A stretch of 64,000 bases of DNA from Sitta carolinensis (lineage: Eukaryota; Chordata; Aves; Passeriformes; Sittidae). This document shows, piece after piece, positions 12,301 to 27,300 of this stretch. The DNA lies in the NCBI GenBank assembly GCA_032173965.1, contig CM063310.1, forward strand, positions 931,735-995,734, written 5' to 3'. The notes under the pieces are model-generated. The model saw only the letters and a program-made list of their open reading frames with translations, ran no database searches and was not told the DNA's origin. Each line of letters starts with the position of its first letter. Position 1 is the stretch's first letter. The position numbers and the translations under genes are program-made.

Positions 12301-15300
12301 CCTGTGGGCGGGGAATGGGGATTTTGGGGGTTTTTAGGGGAGGTCAAGAGGCGCAGAAGAGCTCAGGATGTTGTGGGATGGGGGGGAACTTTGTAGAGTA
12401 AGGTGAAAGGCGCTGCGGGAGGCCCCAAAAATGCCAAGAAGATGGTGTGGGGCAGCCCCAAAATCGCACAGGGCAGCCCTGAAATCACACAGGGTGCCCT
12501 AAAATCACACAGGGTGCTCGATCTACAGGCCCGAAATCCTACAGGGTGCCCCAAAATCACACAGAGTGCCCCAAAATCACACAGGGTGCTCCAGAATCCC
12601 ACAGGGTGCCCCAAAAATTATACAGGGTGCTCCAAAAACCCACAGGGTGCCCCAAAAATCACACAGGGTGCTCCAGAATCCTACAGGGTGCCCTGAAATC
12701 CTACAGGTGCTCCAAAATCCTACAGGGCACCCTGAAATCCCCCAGGGTGCCCTGAAATCCCACAGGGTGCCCCTGAAAATCCCACAGGGAACTCAAGAGC
12801 TCACAGGATGTCCCAAACCCCCTCAAAACCCCCCAAAATCCCACTAAAAACTTCCATGTCCTTTCCAGGCCCTCTCAAAACGCCCTCCCAAAGCCCCCAA
12901 AGCCCCCAAAATTCCCTGCCCTGACCTTTGGGGCCCTGGACTTTGACGTCCAGCGGGGCCACGCCGGCCTTGGAGGTGTCCACGGTGAAGGTCTGGGGGA
13001 CGTTGGCCCGGACGTGGCCGGGGTCAGCCCGGGACCCCCACAGGACACTCGGGACGCGTCGACCACGTCCGACACCGGCACCTGGAAGGGGCTCCCTGGG
13101 AACGGGGGAGAAACGGGAATTAGGGGGGGAAATGGGATTAGGGGCTGCTGGGGAAAAAAATGGGGATTTATGGAATGCGGAGTGGGGTTGGGGGGAAAAA
13201 CAGGAATGGGTTTGGGGTCACGAGGGAGGGAAAACCAGGATTTAGGGGTCACCAGGGGAAATCCTAAATTTCCTAAAAATCCCACCAAAAAATTCCCAAA
13301 AAATCTCTCAAATATCCCCCCAAAACCCAAAAAATTCTCCAAAAAATCCCAAACTGCCCAAGTTCCCCGGGCTCACCGGGGACCTGGTGGCCGCCGTAGG
13401 TGACGTTGAGGCTGTAGGTGCCGGGCTCGTACGGGACGTACTCCACGGAGCAGCTGCCGTCCTTGTTGTCCGTGCAGGACATCTTGGCCTCTGAGGGCCC
13501 CTCCACAGCCAGGCCCAACCCCCCTGTGCCAGCCCCCCTGGAAAAAACGGGATTTGGGGTCAAGGCAGGGGGAGATTTGGGGGGGAAAATTGGATTTTTG
13601 GGGTCACCCGCGGTCAGGTCTGGGGAATAAAGGGGACTGAGGTGGTGTGGGAGGAGGAGATGTGGGTTTGGGGAATTCCCAGTGGGATTTGGGGGATTCC
13701 TGGCAGGATCTGGGGGTTTCCCAGCAGGATTTTGGGATCCCTGTCAGGATTTAGGGATTCCCATCGGGATTTTGGGATTCCCATCAGGATTTTGGGATTC
13801 CCATCGGGGTACTGGAGATTCCCATCAGGATTTTGGGATTCCCATCGGGATTTTGGGATCCCCGAGGGGCTCTCACCGGGTCTCCACGGTGAATTTGTTG
13901 GGCTGGTTGGTGGTGCCGCTCTGGATGCCGGGGCCGTGCACCCGCACCCGGCTGGGGTCACAGCCCTCGGTGACGGGCACGCGGAACGGGCTCAGCGGCA
14001 CCGGGGACCCCCCGTAGGTCACATCCACCGTGTGCAGGCCTGGGGAACCCCACATCCAAACAAATCCCACCCACATCCCAAAAAATCCCACCCAAATCCC
14101 AAAAAATCCCACCCAAAATCCACCAAATCTTTCAAAATCCCCCCCAATGCTACAAAATCCTCTCAAATCCCCCAAAATCCCTCATAATGCCCAAAAACTC
14201 TTCAAAATCCTTCAGAATACCCCAACCCCTCAAAATCCCCCAAAATTCCCCCAAGTTTGTCAAAATCACCCAAAATTCCCAGAAAACCACACAAAACCTC
14301 TCAAAAATCAGCCAATATCCTACAAACCCCCTCAAAGTCCCCTAAAATCCCAAAAAAATCTCTGAAAATTCCCACAAAATTCCCCCCAAACCCCTGAAAA
14401 TCCCCCAATATCCCCCAAAATCTCTGAAAATTCCCCCAACCCTCTCCAAGTCCCCCCGGGATGCGGGCGTGCTCACCCTCCTCGTAGGGCGTGTACTCCA
14501 CGTGGTAGGTGCCGTCGCCCCGGTCCTCCACGAAGGTCTCGGTGACTTCCCGGAGGGGTTGGACACCAGGGCCTTGACGTGGGGCCCGCCCGCCTTGGCC
14601 ACGGCCCGCGCGTCCACCTCGAACTCCGTGACGGCCTCGCGGAACACGCCTGGGCCGGGAGCACGGCGCCGGCTCAGCGGGGCCTTCGGGCAGCCCGGGG
14701 AGCCCAGGGAGCTCAACCAAACCCAACCCAACCCAATCCAACTCACAAACCCAATCCAACTCACAGAACCACCCAACTCAACAGAACCCAACTCAACCCA
14801 ACCCAATCCAACGCAACTCAACAGAACCCAACTCAACAGAACCCAACTCAACCCAACCCAATCCAACTCAACAGAACCCAACCCAACTCAACAGAACCCA
14901 ACCCAATCCAACTCATCCCAACCCAACTCAATCCAACCCAGCTCAACCCAACCCAACTCAATCTAACCCAACTCAACTCAACAGAACCCAACCCAACTCA
15001 ACCCAACTCAATCCAACCCAACTCAACTCAACAGAACTTAACCCAACTCAACAGAACCCAACCCAACAGAACCCAACCCAACTCAACCCAACTCAACAGA
15101 ACCCAACCCAACCCAACCACCAACCCAACTCAACCCAACTCAACCAAACCCAGCCCAACTCAATCCAACCCAACTCGACTCAATTCATCCCAACCAACCC
15201 ATCCCAACCCAACCCAACTCAATAGAACCCAATTCAACCCAACCCAACTCAACTCAACCCAACCCAACTCAATCCAACTCAATCCAACCCAACTCATCCC

Positions 15301-18300
15301 AACCAACCCATCCCAAATCGACCCAACTCAACTCAACCCATCCTAACTCAATTCAATTCAATTTAATCCAACTCGTCTCAACCCATCTCAATTTATCCCA
15401 ACCAACCCAACCCAACTCAATCCAACCCAACTCATCCCAAACAACCCATCCAACCTGAACCCAACCCAACTCAATTTTTCCCAACCCAACCCAACTCAAC
15501 CCATTTTTTCCCAACCAACCAAACCATCCCAACTCAACTCAATTCATCCTAACTCAACTCAACCCAACCATCCAACCTGAACCCGACCCAACTCAATTTT
15601 TCCCAACCAAACCATCCCATCCAAATCATCCCAACCCAACCCATCCCATCCCAACCCGACTCACCCTTCCCCTCCACGCCCGGCCCGTACACCTTGACCC
15701 CGGCCGTGTCGACGGCGGCGGGCGCGGGCTCCACGCGCACGGTGCTGGGGAAGTGCGGCACGGGCTGCCCGCCGTACTCCACGGTGACGGTGTGCGTGCC
15801 GGCGCTGCGCGGCGTGTAGGCGATGGTGTAGATGCCGTCGCCGTTCTCCTCCACGCGCACGTCGGCCCGCGCGCCCGCCTCCGAGGCGATGCCGATGCTC
15901 AGCTCGGCCGTGCCCGCCCGGCTGCAGTCCACAGCGGAAGCGGCCCGGCTGCCCGGCCGTGGCCTTCTCCAACCCTGGCCCTTCGCAGGTGACCTTGGAA
16001 GGGTCGAACTTGGGCCGGATGGGAGCGCGGAAGGGCGAGCCGGGATGTGGGCGCCGGCGAAGAGGATGTTGATGTTGTAGTCGCCGGGCTCGGTGGGCAG
16101 GTAGGACACGGAGCACGTGCCGTCGCCGTTGTCCTGGCACTCGATCTTGGCCTCGCAGGGACCCTCCACGGTCAGCCCCAAACCGCCCGTGCCGGCGCCT
16201 TTGGTGTCGATGGTGAACGGGGCTGGGACCCCCGCCAGGCCCCCCTGGAGCCCGGGGCCGAAGGCACGCACCTGGGGAGGGGAGGGTTGGGTTAGATTGG
16301 ATTGGTTGGGTTGGGATGCATTGGGTTGGATGGGTTGGGTTAGGATGGCTTGGACTAGATTGGATTGGTTGGGTTAAGATGGGTTGGGTTGGTTGAGTTG
16401 GGATGCATTGGGTTGAGTTGGGTTGGGTTAAGATGGGTTGGGTTGGATTGGATTGGTTGGGTTAAGATGGGCTGGATTGGTTCAGTTGGGATGCGTTGGG
16501 TTGAGTTGGGTTAGGATGGGTTGGGTTGAGCTGCATTGAGTTGGGATCCAGAACCTCCACCCCAAATTGTCCTGCACAAACCCCCCAAACTCCCTCCCCC
16601 TGACCTTGGAGGGGTCAGTGGGCAGCACCACCTCACCAGGGACCCCAACCCCAAATACAGCCCCCAAACCCCCTGAATCCCCCCCAACCCCCCTGCCCTG
16701 ACCTTGGAGGGGTCAGTGGGCAGCACCACCTCACCAGGGACCCCCACCCCAAATACAGCCCCCAAACCCCCTGAATCCCCCATAAACCCCCCCAAGACCC
16801 CCTGCCCTGACCTTGGAGAGGTCGGTGGGCGGCACCACCTCACCAGGGACAGGGACCTGGGACCCCCCACCCAAATACAGCCCCCAAACCCCCTAAATCC
16901 CCCCCAAACCCCCCTGCCCTGACCTTGGAGAGGTCGGTGGGTGGCACCACCTCCACGGGGACAGGGACCTGGGACCCCCAGCCTAAATACAGCCCCCTGA
17001 ATCCCCCATAAACCCCCCCAAACTCCCCTGCCCTGACCTTGGAGGGGTCGGTGGGCGGCACCACCTCCACGGGGAAGGGGCTGCCGGGCACGGGCACGCC
17101 GTCGTAGGTGACCTCCACGCTGTGGGGCCCCTCCTCGCGGGGCACGAAGCGCACGGCGCTGCTCTCGGCGGCGGGGCCCGGCTCCACCGTGCTCGGCACC
17201 GCCTTGCGCGACGGCCCCAGGATGCGGGCGCCCACCTTGCCCTGCCCCCCCGCGCCCTTGGCCTTCACCGTGAACTCCTGCGCCTTGCCCACCTCCAGCT
17301 CTGCGGGGGACAGCGAGCTGGGGAGGGGGGAACCCCCAACTCCACCCAGAGCCCCAAAGCGGGACCAGGGAAACCTCAAACTCCACCCAGAGCCCCAAAG
17401 AGGGAGGGGGGAACCTCAAACTCCACCCAGAGCCCCAAAGAGGGAGGGGGGAACCTCAAACTCCAACCCGATCCCGAAATCGAGGAGGGGGAACCCCAAC
17501 TCCACCCAGAGCCCCAAAGAGGGAGGGGGAACCTCAAACTCCACCCAGAGCCCCAAAGCGGGAGGGGGGAACCCCCAACTCCACCCAGAGCCCCAAAGAG
17601 GGAGGGGGAAACCCCCAACTCCACCCAGAGCCCCAAAGCGGGGAGGGGGAACCCCCAACTCCACCCAGAGCCCCAAAGAGGGGAGGGGGAAACCCCCAAC
17701 TCCACCCAGAGCCCCAAAGCGGGGAGGGAGAACCCCCAACTCCACCCAGAGCCCCAAAGTGGGACCAGGGAAACCTCAAATCCAACCCAGAGCCCGAAAT
17801 CGGGGAGGGGGAAACCCCGAACTCCACCCAGAGCCCGAAATCGGGGAGGGGGGAACCCCGAACTCCACCCAGAGCCCAAAATTGGGACCAGGGAAACCTC
17901 AAACTCCACCCAGAGCCTGAAATCAGGAGCAGGGAAACCTCAAATTCCACCCAGAGCCCAAAATCAGGGAGGGGGACACCCCAAATTCCAACCCGATCCT
18001 GAAACTGGGGGCAGGGAATCCCCAAATTTGGGACAGGGAATCCCCAAATTCCCCCCTGAATGCTGGAACTGGGAGAGAAACCTAAAATTTGGGACAGGGA
18101 ACCCCCCCCCTCCCAAATTGAGGACAGGGAATCCCCAAATCCCCCACAAATCCCAAAATTTGGGACAGGGAATCCCCAAACCCCAGAGCCCCCAATCCGC
18201 CCCAGAATCCCCCAAAATCCCTTCAAACCCTCGAGACCCCCCAAACCCCCTCAAACCCTGGAGACCCCACCAAACCCAGGGACCCCCCCAAACCCTGGAG

Positions 18301-21300
18301 ATCCCCCCAAACCTTTGAAACCCCTTCAAACCCAAAATCCCCCAAATCCTCCCAACCCCCTCAGAATCCCCCAAACCCCGGGGACCTCCCCCAAAACCAG
18401 GGACCCTCAAGACCCCCCCAAACCCCGGGGACCCCCCGCAAAACCAGGGACCCCCCCCCAAACCCCCGGGACCCCCCCAAACCCTGGAGATCCCCCCAAA
18501 CCTTCAAAACCCCTTCAAACCCAAAATCCCCCAAATCCTCCCAACCCCCTCAGAATCCCCCAAACCCCGGGGACCTCCCCCAAAACCAGGGACCCCCCAA
18601 ACCCCCGAGACCCCCCACAAATCCCGGGGACCCCCCCAAACGCCCCCAGCCCCCCTTACTGTCGTCCAGGCCGGAGATTTTGATCTTGCCCAGGTCGGTG
18701 CCGGGGCTGACCCCGACGCTGAAGGGGCTCTTGGGGATGGGGTCCCCCCCGTAGGTCACCGAGACCCCCAGGGTGCCCTGGGGGCACAGCGGGGTCAGGG
18801 GGGGCTGGGGACCCCCCCCCGAGCTGGGCTGGGGGCTTCAGGGGGTGGGGGTGGGGTTTTAGGGGGGATTTTGGGGGGTTTCAGGGGCCGGTGTGGGGAT
18901 TTCAGGGGGGATTTTGCAGTTCCAGGGGTGGTTTTGGGTTTCAAGGGGGATTTGGGGGATTTATGGGGAGTTTTGGGGGTTTCAGGGGGTGTTTCTTGAA
19001 TTTCAGGGTATTTTGGGGTTATTTTGGGGTTCTTTCTGCCTCACCTGCTGCACAGGTGTGTAGGTGACCGTGTGTGGGTTTGTGGTTATTTTAGGGTTAT
19101 TTGGGTTATTTTAGGGTTATTTTAGGTGCCTCACCTGCTGCACAGGTGTGTAGGTGACCGTGTGGGGGGCTGGGGTTATTTTTGGGGTCACAGAGGCAGT
19201 TTTTGGGGTGTCTCACCTGCTGCACAGGTGTGTAGGTGACCGTGTGGGGGGTTGGGTTATTTTTGGGGTCACAGAGGCAGTTTTTGGGGTGCTTTACCTG
19301 CTGCACAGGTGTGTAGGTGACCGTGTGGGGGGTTGGGGTTATTTTTGGGGTTCTTTGGGGTGCCTCACCTGCTGCACAGGTGTGTAGGTGACCGTGTGAG
19401 GGGCTGGGGTTATTTTTGGGGTTCTTTGGGGTGCCTCACCTGCTGCACAGGTGTGTAGGTGACCGTGTGGGGGGCTGGGGTTATTTTTGGGGTTCTTTGG
19501 GGTGCCTCACCTGCTGCACAGGTGTGTAGGTGACCGTGTGGGGGGCTGGGGTTATTTTTGGGGTTCTTTGGGGTGCTTTACCTGCTGCACAGGTGTGTAG
19601 GTGACCGTGTGGGGGTTGGGGTTATTTTTGGGGTTCTTTGGGGTGCCTCACCTGCTGCACAGGTGTGTAGGTGACCGTGTGGGGGCTGGGGTTATTTTTG
19701 GGGTTCTTTGGGGTGCCTCACCTGCTGCACAGGTGTGTAGGTGACCGTGTGGGGGCTGGGGTTATTTTTGGGGTTCTTTGGGGTGCCTCACCTGCTGCAC
19801 AGGTGTGTAGGTGACCGTGTGGGGGGCTGGGGTTATTTTTGGGGTTCTTTGGGGTGCCTCACCTGCTGCACAGGTGTGTAGGTGACCGTGTGGGGGGCTG
19901 GGGTTATTTTTGGGGTTCTTTGGGGTGCTTTACCTGCTGCACAGGTGTGTAGGTGACCGTGTGGGGGGCTGGGGTTATTTTTGGGGTTCTTTGGGGTGCC
20001 TCACCTGCTGCACAGGTGTGTAGGTGACCGTGTGGGGGGCTGGGGTTATTTTTGGGGTTCTTTGGGGTGCCTCACCTGCTGCACAGGTGTGTAGGTGACC
20101 GTGTGGGGGGCTGGGGTTATTTTTGGGGTTCTTTGGGGTGCCTCACCTGCTGCACAGGTGTGTAGGTGACCTGTGTGGGGGCTGGGGTTATTTTTGGGGT
20201 TCTTTGGGGTGCCTCACCTGCTGCACAGGTGTGTAGGTGACCGTGTGGGGGGCTGGGGTTATTTTTTGGGGTTCTTTGGGGTGCCTCACCTGCTGCACAG
20301 GTGTGTAGGTGACCGTGTGGGGGGCTGGGGTTATTTTTGGGGTTCTTTGGGGTGCCTCACCTGCTGCACAGGTGTGTAGGTGACCGTGTGGGGGGCTGGG
20401 GTTATTTTTGGGGTTCTTTGGGGTGCCTCACCTGCTGCACAGGTGTGTAGGTGACCGTGTGGGGGGCTGGGGTTATTTTTGGGGTTCTTTGGGGTGCTTT
20501 ACCTGCTGCACAGGTGTGTAGGTGACCGTGTGGGGGGCTGGGGTTATTTTTGGGGTTCTTTGGGGTGCCTCACCTGCTGCACAGGTGTGTAGGTGACCGT
20601 GTGGGTGCCGTCGTGGTTGTCGCTCACCTGCAGGTCCCGCACGGCCTCGCCCTTGCCGCCCCGCTCACCTGCACGTCCAGGGCCGCCCGCCCGGCCCCCT
20701 TGGTGCTCACCGTGAACTGGGTGGGCTTGCCCAGCTCCACACCTGGGGGGCACCCCGGAAACCCCGTCAGACCCCCCCAAAAAACACCCAAATCCCAAAA
20801 GACTCCCCCTCAAAAATCCCAAAAATCCCAAATTCCCCAAACCCCTCCCAAGCCCATCCCGGACTCCCCTGGGAGACCCCCGAAGCCCCCAGACCCATCT
20901 GAGCAGATGAGCCTGGGACCCCCAAATCCCCCCAGGACCCCAATTCCCCCCCAGGTCCTCCCCAGTCCCCCGAAGCCCCCAGACCCACCGGGGCAGCCCA
21001 ACCTGGGACCCCCCAAAGCCCCCCAGGTCCCCCCCAGCCCCTCGAAGCCCCCAGACCCACCGGAGCGGCCCAACCTGGGACCCCCCAGCCCCCCCAGCCC
21101 CCCAAAGCCCCCAGACCCACCGGAGCAGCTCAGCCTGGGACCCCCCCAGCCCCCCCAGGTCCCCCCGAAGCCCCCAGACCCACTGGAGCAGCTCAGCCTG
21201 GGACCCCCCAGCCCCCCCAGCCCCCCCAGGTCCCCCCGAAGCCCCCAGACCCACCGGAACAGCTCAGCCTGGGACACCCCAAACCCCCCAGCCCCCCCAG

Positions 21301-24300
21301 CCCCCCGAAGCCCCCAGACCCACCGGAGCAGCTCAGCCTGGGACACCCCAAACCCCCAGCCCCCCCAGGTCCCCCCCAGCCCCCCCCGAAGCCCCCAGAC
21401 CCACCAGAGCGGCTCAGCCTGGGACACCCCAAACCCCCAGCCCCCCCAGGTCCCCCCCAGCCCCCCGAAGCCCCCAGACCCACCGGAGCGGCTCAGGCCG
21501 GGCCCCTCGGCCTTGACCTTGCTGGCGTCGTGGGCTGGGTCCACCTTGACCCGGATGGGGCTGCTGGGGGTGGCCTGGGGGGACAGCGGGGTTAGGGACC
21601 CCCAGAGACCCCCAGAGACCCCCCAGGGATCCCCAGAGACCACCCAGGCACCCCTGAGATATCCCCCAAAACACCTGAGACCACCCTGAGACCCTTGAGA
21701 GACCCCCGAGACCACCCTGAGAACCCTGAGACCCCCAAGAGAACCCTGAGACCACCCAGGCACCCCGAGACCACAGAGGGACCCCTGAGAGACCCCCCAA
21801 GACCACCCAGAGACCCCTGAGACCACGCAGGGACCCCTCAGAGATCCCTGAGAGCTCCAGAGACCACCCCGAGATCCAGCCCAAAACCCCCAGACCCCCC
21901 TGAAGCCCCCAGCCCTCCCTGACCCCCCCAGAGCCCCCTGAAGCCCCCAGCCCTCCCTGACCCCCCCAGAGCCCCCCAAAGCCCCCAAACTCCCCCAAAG
22001 CCCCCAGCCCCACCTGGCCAGTGAACAGCACCACGATGGGGTGCAGCCCACTGACCCCAAACCCCCACAAATCCCCCAAACCCCCTGAGCCCCCCAGCTC
22101 CCCCAAAGACCCCCTCACCCCCAAACTCTCCCAGACTCCCCCCAAAGCCCCCCGACCCCCCCTGACCCCCCGAAGCCCCCCACCCACCTGGCCTGCGAAC
22201 AGCACCACGATGCTGTGCAGCCCACTGACCCCAAACCCCCCCAGACTCCCCTGAAGCCCCCAGCCCCCTCTGCCCCCCCCAAAGCCCCCGAAGCCCCCCG
22301 AAGCCCCCAGCCCCCCCCGGTCCCCCCAAAGCCCCCCGAAGCCCCCAGCCCCACCTGGTCTGCAAACAGCACCATGATGCTGTGCAGCCCACTGACCCAA
22401 ACCCCCCAGACTCCCCCCAACCCCCTGAAGCCCCCAGCTCCCCCAAAGTCCCCCGGTCCCCCCAAAGCCCCCAGCCCCCCCCAAAGCCCCCCGAAGCCCC
22501 CCACCCACCTGGCCTGCGAACAGCACCATGATGGTGTGCAGCCCGGCGCCCCGCGGCGTGTATTTCACCGTGAAGGTGTCGTTGTCGTTGCGGATGATGT
22601 CGAAGTCCAGGTCGGCCTCGGCCGGGCCCACCACGCCCGGCGCGCACTTGATGCCGATGCTGACGTCACCTGGGGGGCAGGGGGGGTCAGGGACCCCCAA
22701 AAACTCCCCCGAATCTGGAACTGCCCCCCCAAACTCTGAGGGAAGTGCCGGGATCCCGACCGACCCCAAAAACCCCAAATCCTGCCCCGCCCGTGCCCGG
22801 GTGATGCTGACGGCACCTGGGGGGCAGAGACCCCCAAAAACTGCCCCCCAAAAGCTGCAGGAACAGCCAAACGCCCCCAGACCCCTCCAAATCCTCCTCA
22901 GACCCCCCCAAATCCCCCCAGACCATTTCAGAGCCCCCCAAATTCCCCTCAAAATCCCCCAGACCTCCCCAAATCCTTTCCAAGTCCCTCTCAGACCTCC
23001 CCAAATCCCTCTCAGACCCCCCCAAGTCCCTCTCAGACCCCCCCAAATCCCTCTGAGACCCCCCCCCAGCCCCTCTGAGACCCCCGCCCGAGCCCGAGCC
23101 CACCCTGGCCGGCCTCGCTGCAGTCCACGGTGAAGAAGGTGGGCTCCAGGGGCCCTGAGCCCGCTCTGGCCACGCCCGCCAACACCTTCACCTTGTGCGG
23201 GTGGCTGCCCGCCCCCACCGCCACCTGCGGGGCACGGCGGGTCAGGGCGCCCCCAGACCCAAATACGGGACACCCCAGATTAAAATACAGGAACCCCAGA
23301 CCCAAATAGGGGACACCCCCGGACCCAAATACGGGACACCCCAGATTAAAATACAGGAACCCCAGACCCAAATAGGGAACCCCCAGACCCAAATAGGGGA
23401 CACCCCCAGACCCAAACAGGGGACACCCCCGGACCCAAATACGGGACACCCCAGATTAAAATACAGGAACCCCAGACCCAAATAGGGAACCCCCAGACCC
23501 AAATAGGGGACACCCCCGGACCCAGCTATGGGACCCCCAGACCCAAACAGGGGACACCCCCGGACCCAAACAGGGACACCCCCGACCCAAATACGGGACA
23601 CCCCCAGACCCAGCTATGGGACCCCCAGACCCAAACAGGGACACCCCCGGACCCAAATACGGGAACCCCAGATTAAAATACGGGAACCCCAGACCCAAAT
23701 AGGGACACCCCAGACCCAAATACGGATCCCAAATCAAAATACAGGAACCCCCAGACCCAAATACGGGACCCCAGACCCAAATATGGGAACCCCAGACCCA
23801 GCTATGGGACCCCCAGACCCAAATAGGGGAACCCCCAGACCCAAATAGGGGACACCCCGGGACCCAAATACGGGACCCCAGACCCAAATACGGGAACCCC
23901 CAGACCCAACTATGGGACCCCCAGACCCAACTACGGGACCCCAGGGCTTGTAAAAACCTCAAAATTTGGGTTTGGGAACCCAAACCCCCAGATTTAGGAT
24001 CCCCTGAGGAACCCAGGGCCTCCAAAAATGGGGCTGGGACCCCAAAAATGAGGCTGAGACCCCCAAAAATGGGCTGGGACCCCCCCAAGGAAAGCAGGAC
24101 CACCCAACCACCAAAATTCAGGGCTCCCCTTCACCCCAAGAGGGGATTTTTGGGACATTTACCCCCCCATAGACCCCCAAAAATCCCAATTTTTGATGTT
24201 TTTGGGACATTTCTCCCCCCAGACACCCCAAAATCCCAACTTTGAGACATTTCTCCCCCCCAAAACCCCCAATTTTTTGGCCATTTCTCCCCCCCATCCC

Positions 24301-27300
24301 CCCCAAAATCCCCATATTCTGAGGTTTTTGGGACATTTCTCCCCCCAGACACCCCAAAAACCCAATTTTGGGCCATTTCTCCCCCCCAAACCCCCATTTT
24401 TTGGCCATTTCTCCCCCAAACCCCCATTTTTGGGACACTTTTCCCCCCCAAACCCCCATTTTTGGGCCATTTCTCCCCTAACCCCCCCATTTTTTGGCCA
24501 TTTCTCCCCCCAAATCCCCATTTTTTTGAGGTTTTTTGGCCATTTCCCCCCCAACCCCCCAAAACCCCAATTTTGGCCATTTCTTCCCCCCAACCCCCAA
24601 CCCCCCATTTTGCCATTTCCCCCCAAAACCCCAATTTTGGGCCATTTCTCCCCCAACCCCCCATTTTTTGCCATTCCCCCCCAGACCCCCAAAACCCCAA
24701 TTTTTGCTTCTTTCTTCTTTTGCCATTTCTCCCCCAAAACCCCAATTTTGGCCATTTCTCCCCCCAACCCCAATTTTGGCCATTTCTCCCCCCCACAACC
24801 CACCAAAACCCATTTTGGCCATTTCTTCCCCCCAACCCCCCATTTTTTGGCCATTTCTCCCCCCAACACCCCCATTTTTGGCCATTTCTCCCCCCAAAAC
24901 CCCATTTTGGCCATTTCTCCCCCCAACCCCCCATTTTTGGCCATTTCTCCCTCCAACCCCCATTTTTTGGCCATTTCTCCCCAACCCCCATTTTGCATTT
25001 TCCCCCCCCAAAACCCCAATTTTGGGCCATTTCTCCCTCCAACCCCCCATTTTTTGGCCATTTCTCTCCCCCCCAGACCCCCCAAAACCCCAATTTTGGG
25101 CCATTTCTCCCTCCAACCCCCCATTTTTTGGCCATTTCCCCCCCCAACCCCCCCAATTTTGAGGCTTTTAGACATTCCTCCACCCCCCCAGATTCCCCCC
25201 CCAACCCCCATTTTTGAGGTTTTTGCATTTCTCCCCCCCAGCCCCCCAGTTTTTCTCGCGTTTTCGGGGCCACTCCTGGCGGTGTGGGGTGCCCTGACCC
25301 GAAGGGGCTCTGGGGGATGTTCACTCCCCCCCAGGCCACCATGGCTGTGTGCTTCAGGGCTTTTCGGGGCGTGTAGGAGCAGCTGAAGGTGCCGTTCCCA
25401 TTGTCCTTCACCGCCACGTCCACGGGACTGCCCTCGGCATCCTGGGGAGCCAGAGAGGGCTCAGGGCCACAGCCACCCCCGAATCACAGAGTGCACCCCA
25501 GAAACTGAAAAATGCACCCCGAAAACGGCAAAATACACCCCAGAAACTGCAAAATCTACCCCAGAAATTGCAAAATACACCCTAAAAACTGCAAGATACA
25601 CCCTAAAAACTGCAAAATACACCCTAAAAACACAAAATACACCCCAGAAACTGCAAAATACACCCTGAAAACGGCAAGATACACCCAGAAACTGAAAAAT
25701 GCACCCCGAAAACGGCAAAATACACCCCAGAAACACAAAATACACCCCAGAAACTGCAAGATACACCCTGAAAACACAAAATACACCCTAAAAACTGCAA
25801 AATACACCCTGAAAACGGCAAGATACACCCCAGAAACTGAAAAATGCACCCTGAAAACGGCAAAATACACCCCAGAAACACAAAATACACCCCAGAAACT
25901 GCAAATACACCCTGAAAACACAAAATACACCCTGAAAAACTGCAAAATACACCCTGAAAACGGCAAGATACACCCCAGAAACTGAATACACCCTAAAAAC
26001 ACAAAAATACAGCCCAGAAACTGCAAAATGCACCCCAAAAACACAAAATACACCCTAAAAACTGCAAAATACACCCCAAAAACACAAAATACACCCTAAA
26101 AACTGCAAATACACCCTAAAAACACAAAATACACCCTAAAAACTGCAAAATACACCCTAAAAAACGCAAGATACACCCCAGAAAACACTGCAAAATGCAC
26201 CCCAAAAACACAAAATACACCCTAAAAACTGCGAAATACACCCCAAAAACACAAAATACACCCTAAAAACTGCAAGATACACCCTAAAAACACAAAATAC
26301 ACCCCAGAAACTGCAAGATACACCCTAAAAAACGGCAAGATACACCCAGAAACTGCAAAATGCACCCCAAAAACACAAAATACACCCTAAAAACTGCGAA
26401 ATACACCCAAAAAACACAAAATACACCCTAAAAACTGCAAGATACACCCTAAAAACACAAAATACACCCCAGAAACTGCAAGATACACCCTAAAAAACGG
26501 CAAGATACACCCCAGAAACTGCAAAATGCACCCCGAAAACACAAAATACACCCTAAAAACTGCGAAATACACCCAAAAACACAAAATACACCCTAAAAAC
26601 TGCAAGATACACCCTAAAAACACAAAATACACCCCAGAAACTGCAAGATACACCCTAAAAACGGCAAGATACACCCCAGAAACTGCAAAATGCACCCCGA
26701 AAACACAAAATACACCCTAAAAACTGCGAAATACACCCCAAAAACACAAAATACACCCTAAAAACTGCAAGATACACCCTAAAAACACAAAATACACCCA
26801 GAAACTGCAAGATACACCTAAAAACGGCAAGATACACCCAGAAACTGCAAAATGCACCCCAAAAACACAAAATACACCCAAAAACTGCGAAATACACCCA
26901 AAAACACAAAATACACCCTAAAAAAAACTGCAAGATACACCCTAAAAAACACAAAATACAACCCTAAAAAACTGCAAAATACACCCTAAAAAACGGCAAA
27001 TACACCCCAGAAACTGCAAAATGCACCCCAAAAACAAAAATAACCCTAAAAACGCAAGATACACCCTGAAAACGGCAAAATACACCCTAAAAAACCACAA
27101 AATCCACTCCAAAACCAGAATCTACCCAAAAACAACAAAATCCACCAAAAAACCCACAAAATCCACCAAAATCCCAAATCCCCCTCAAATCCCCAAATTC
27201 CCAAAAATTCCCCACCTGCCTGTGCACCCTGAGGTTGCCCTTCCCTCCAACCCCTCCCAAAATTCCCCTCAAACCCCCACGAAATTTTTTTTAAAAATCC

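Noticed and set aside
14705..15655. CCCAA/TTGGG array as interstitial telomere
   Set aside because: Vertebrate telomeres are TTAGGG; the units here are TTGGG/TTGAG pentamers of degenerate order.
22661..22668. TGACGTCA in FLNA exon 16 as a regulatory CRE
   Set aside because: It is formed by conserved Asp-Val-Ser codons at the acceptor; coincidence is likely.
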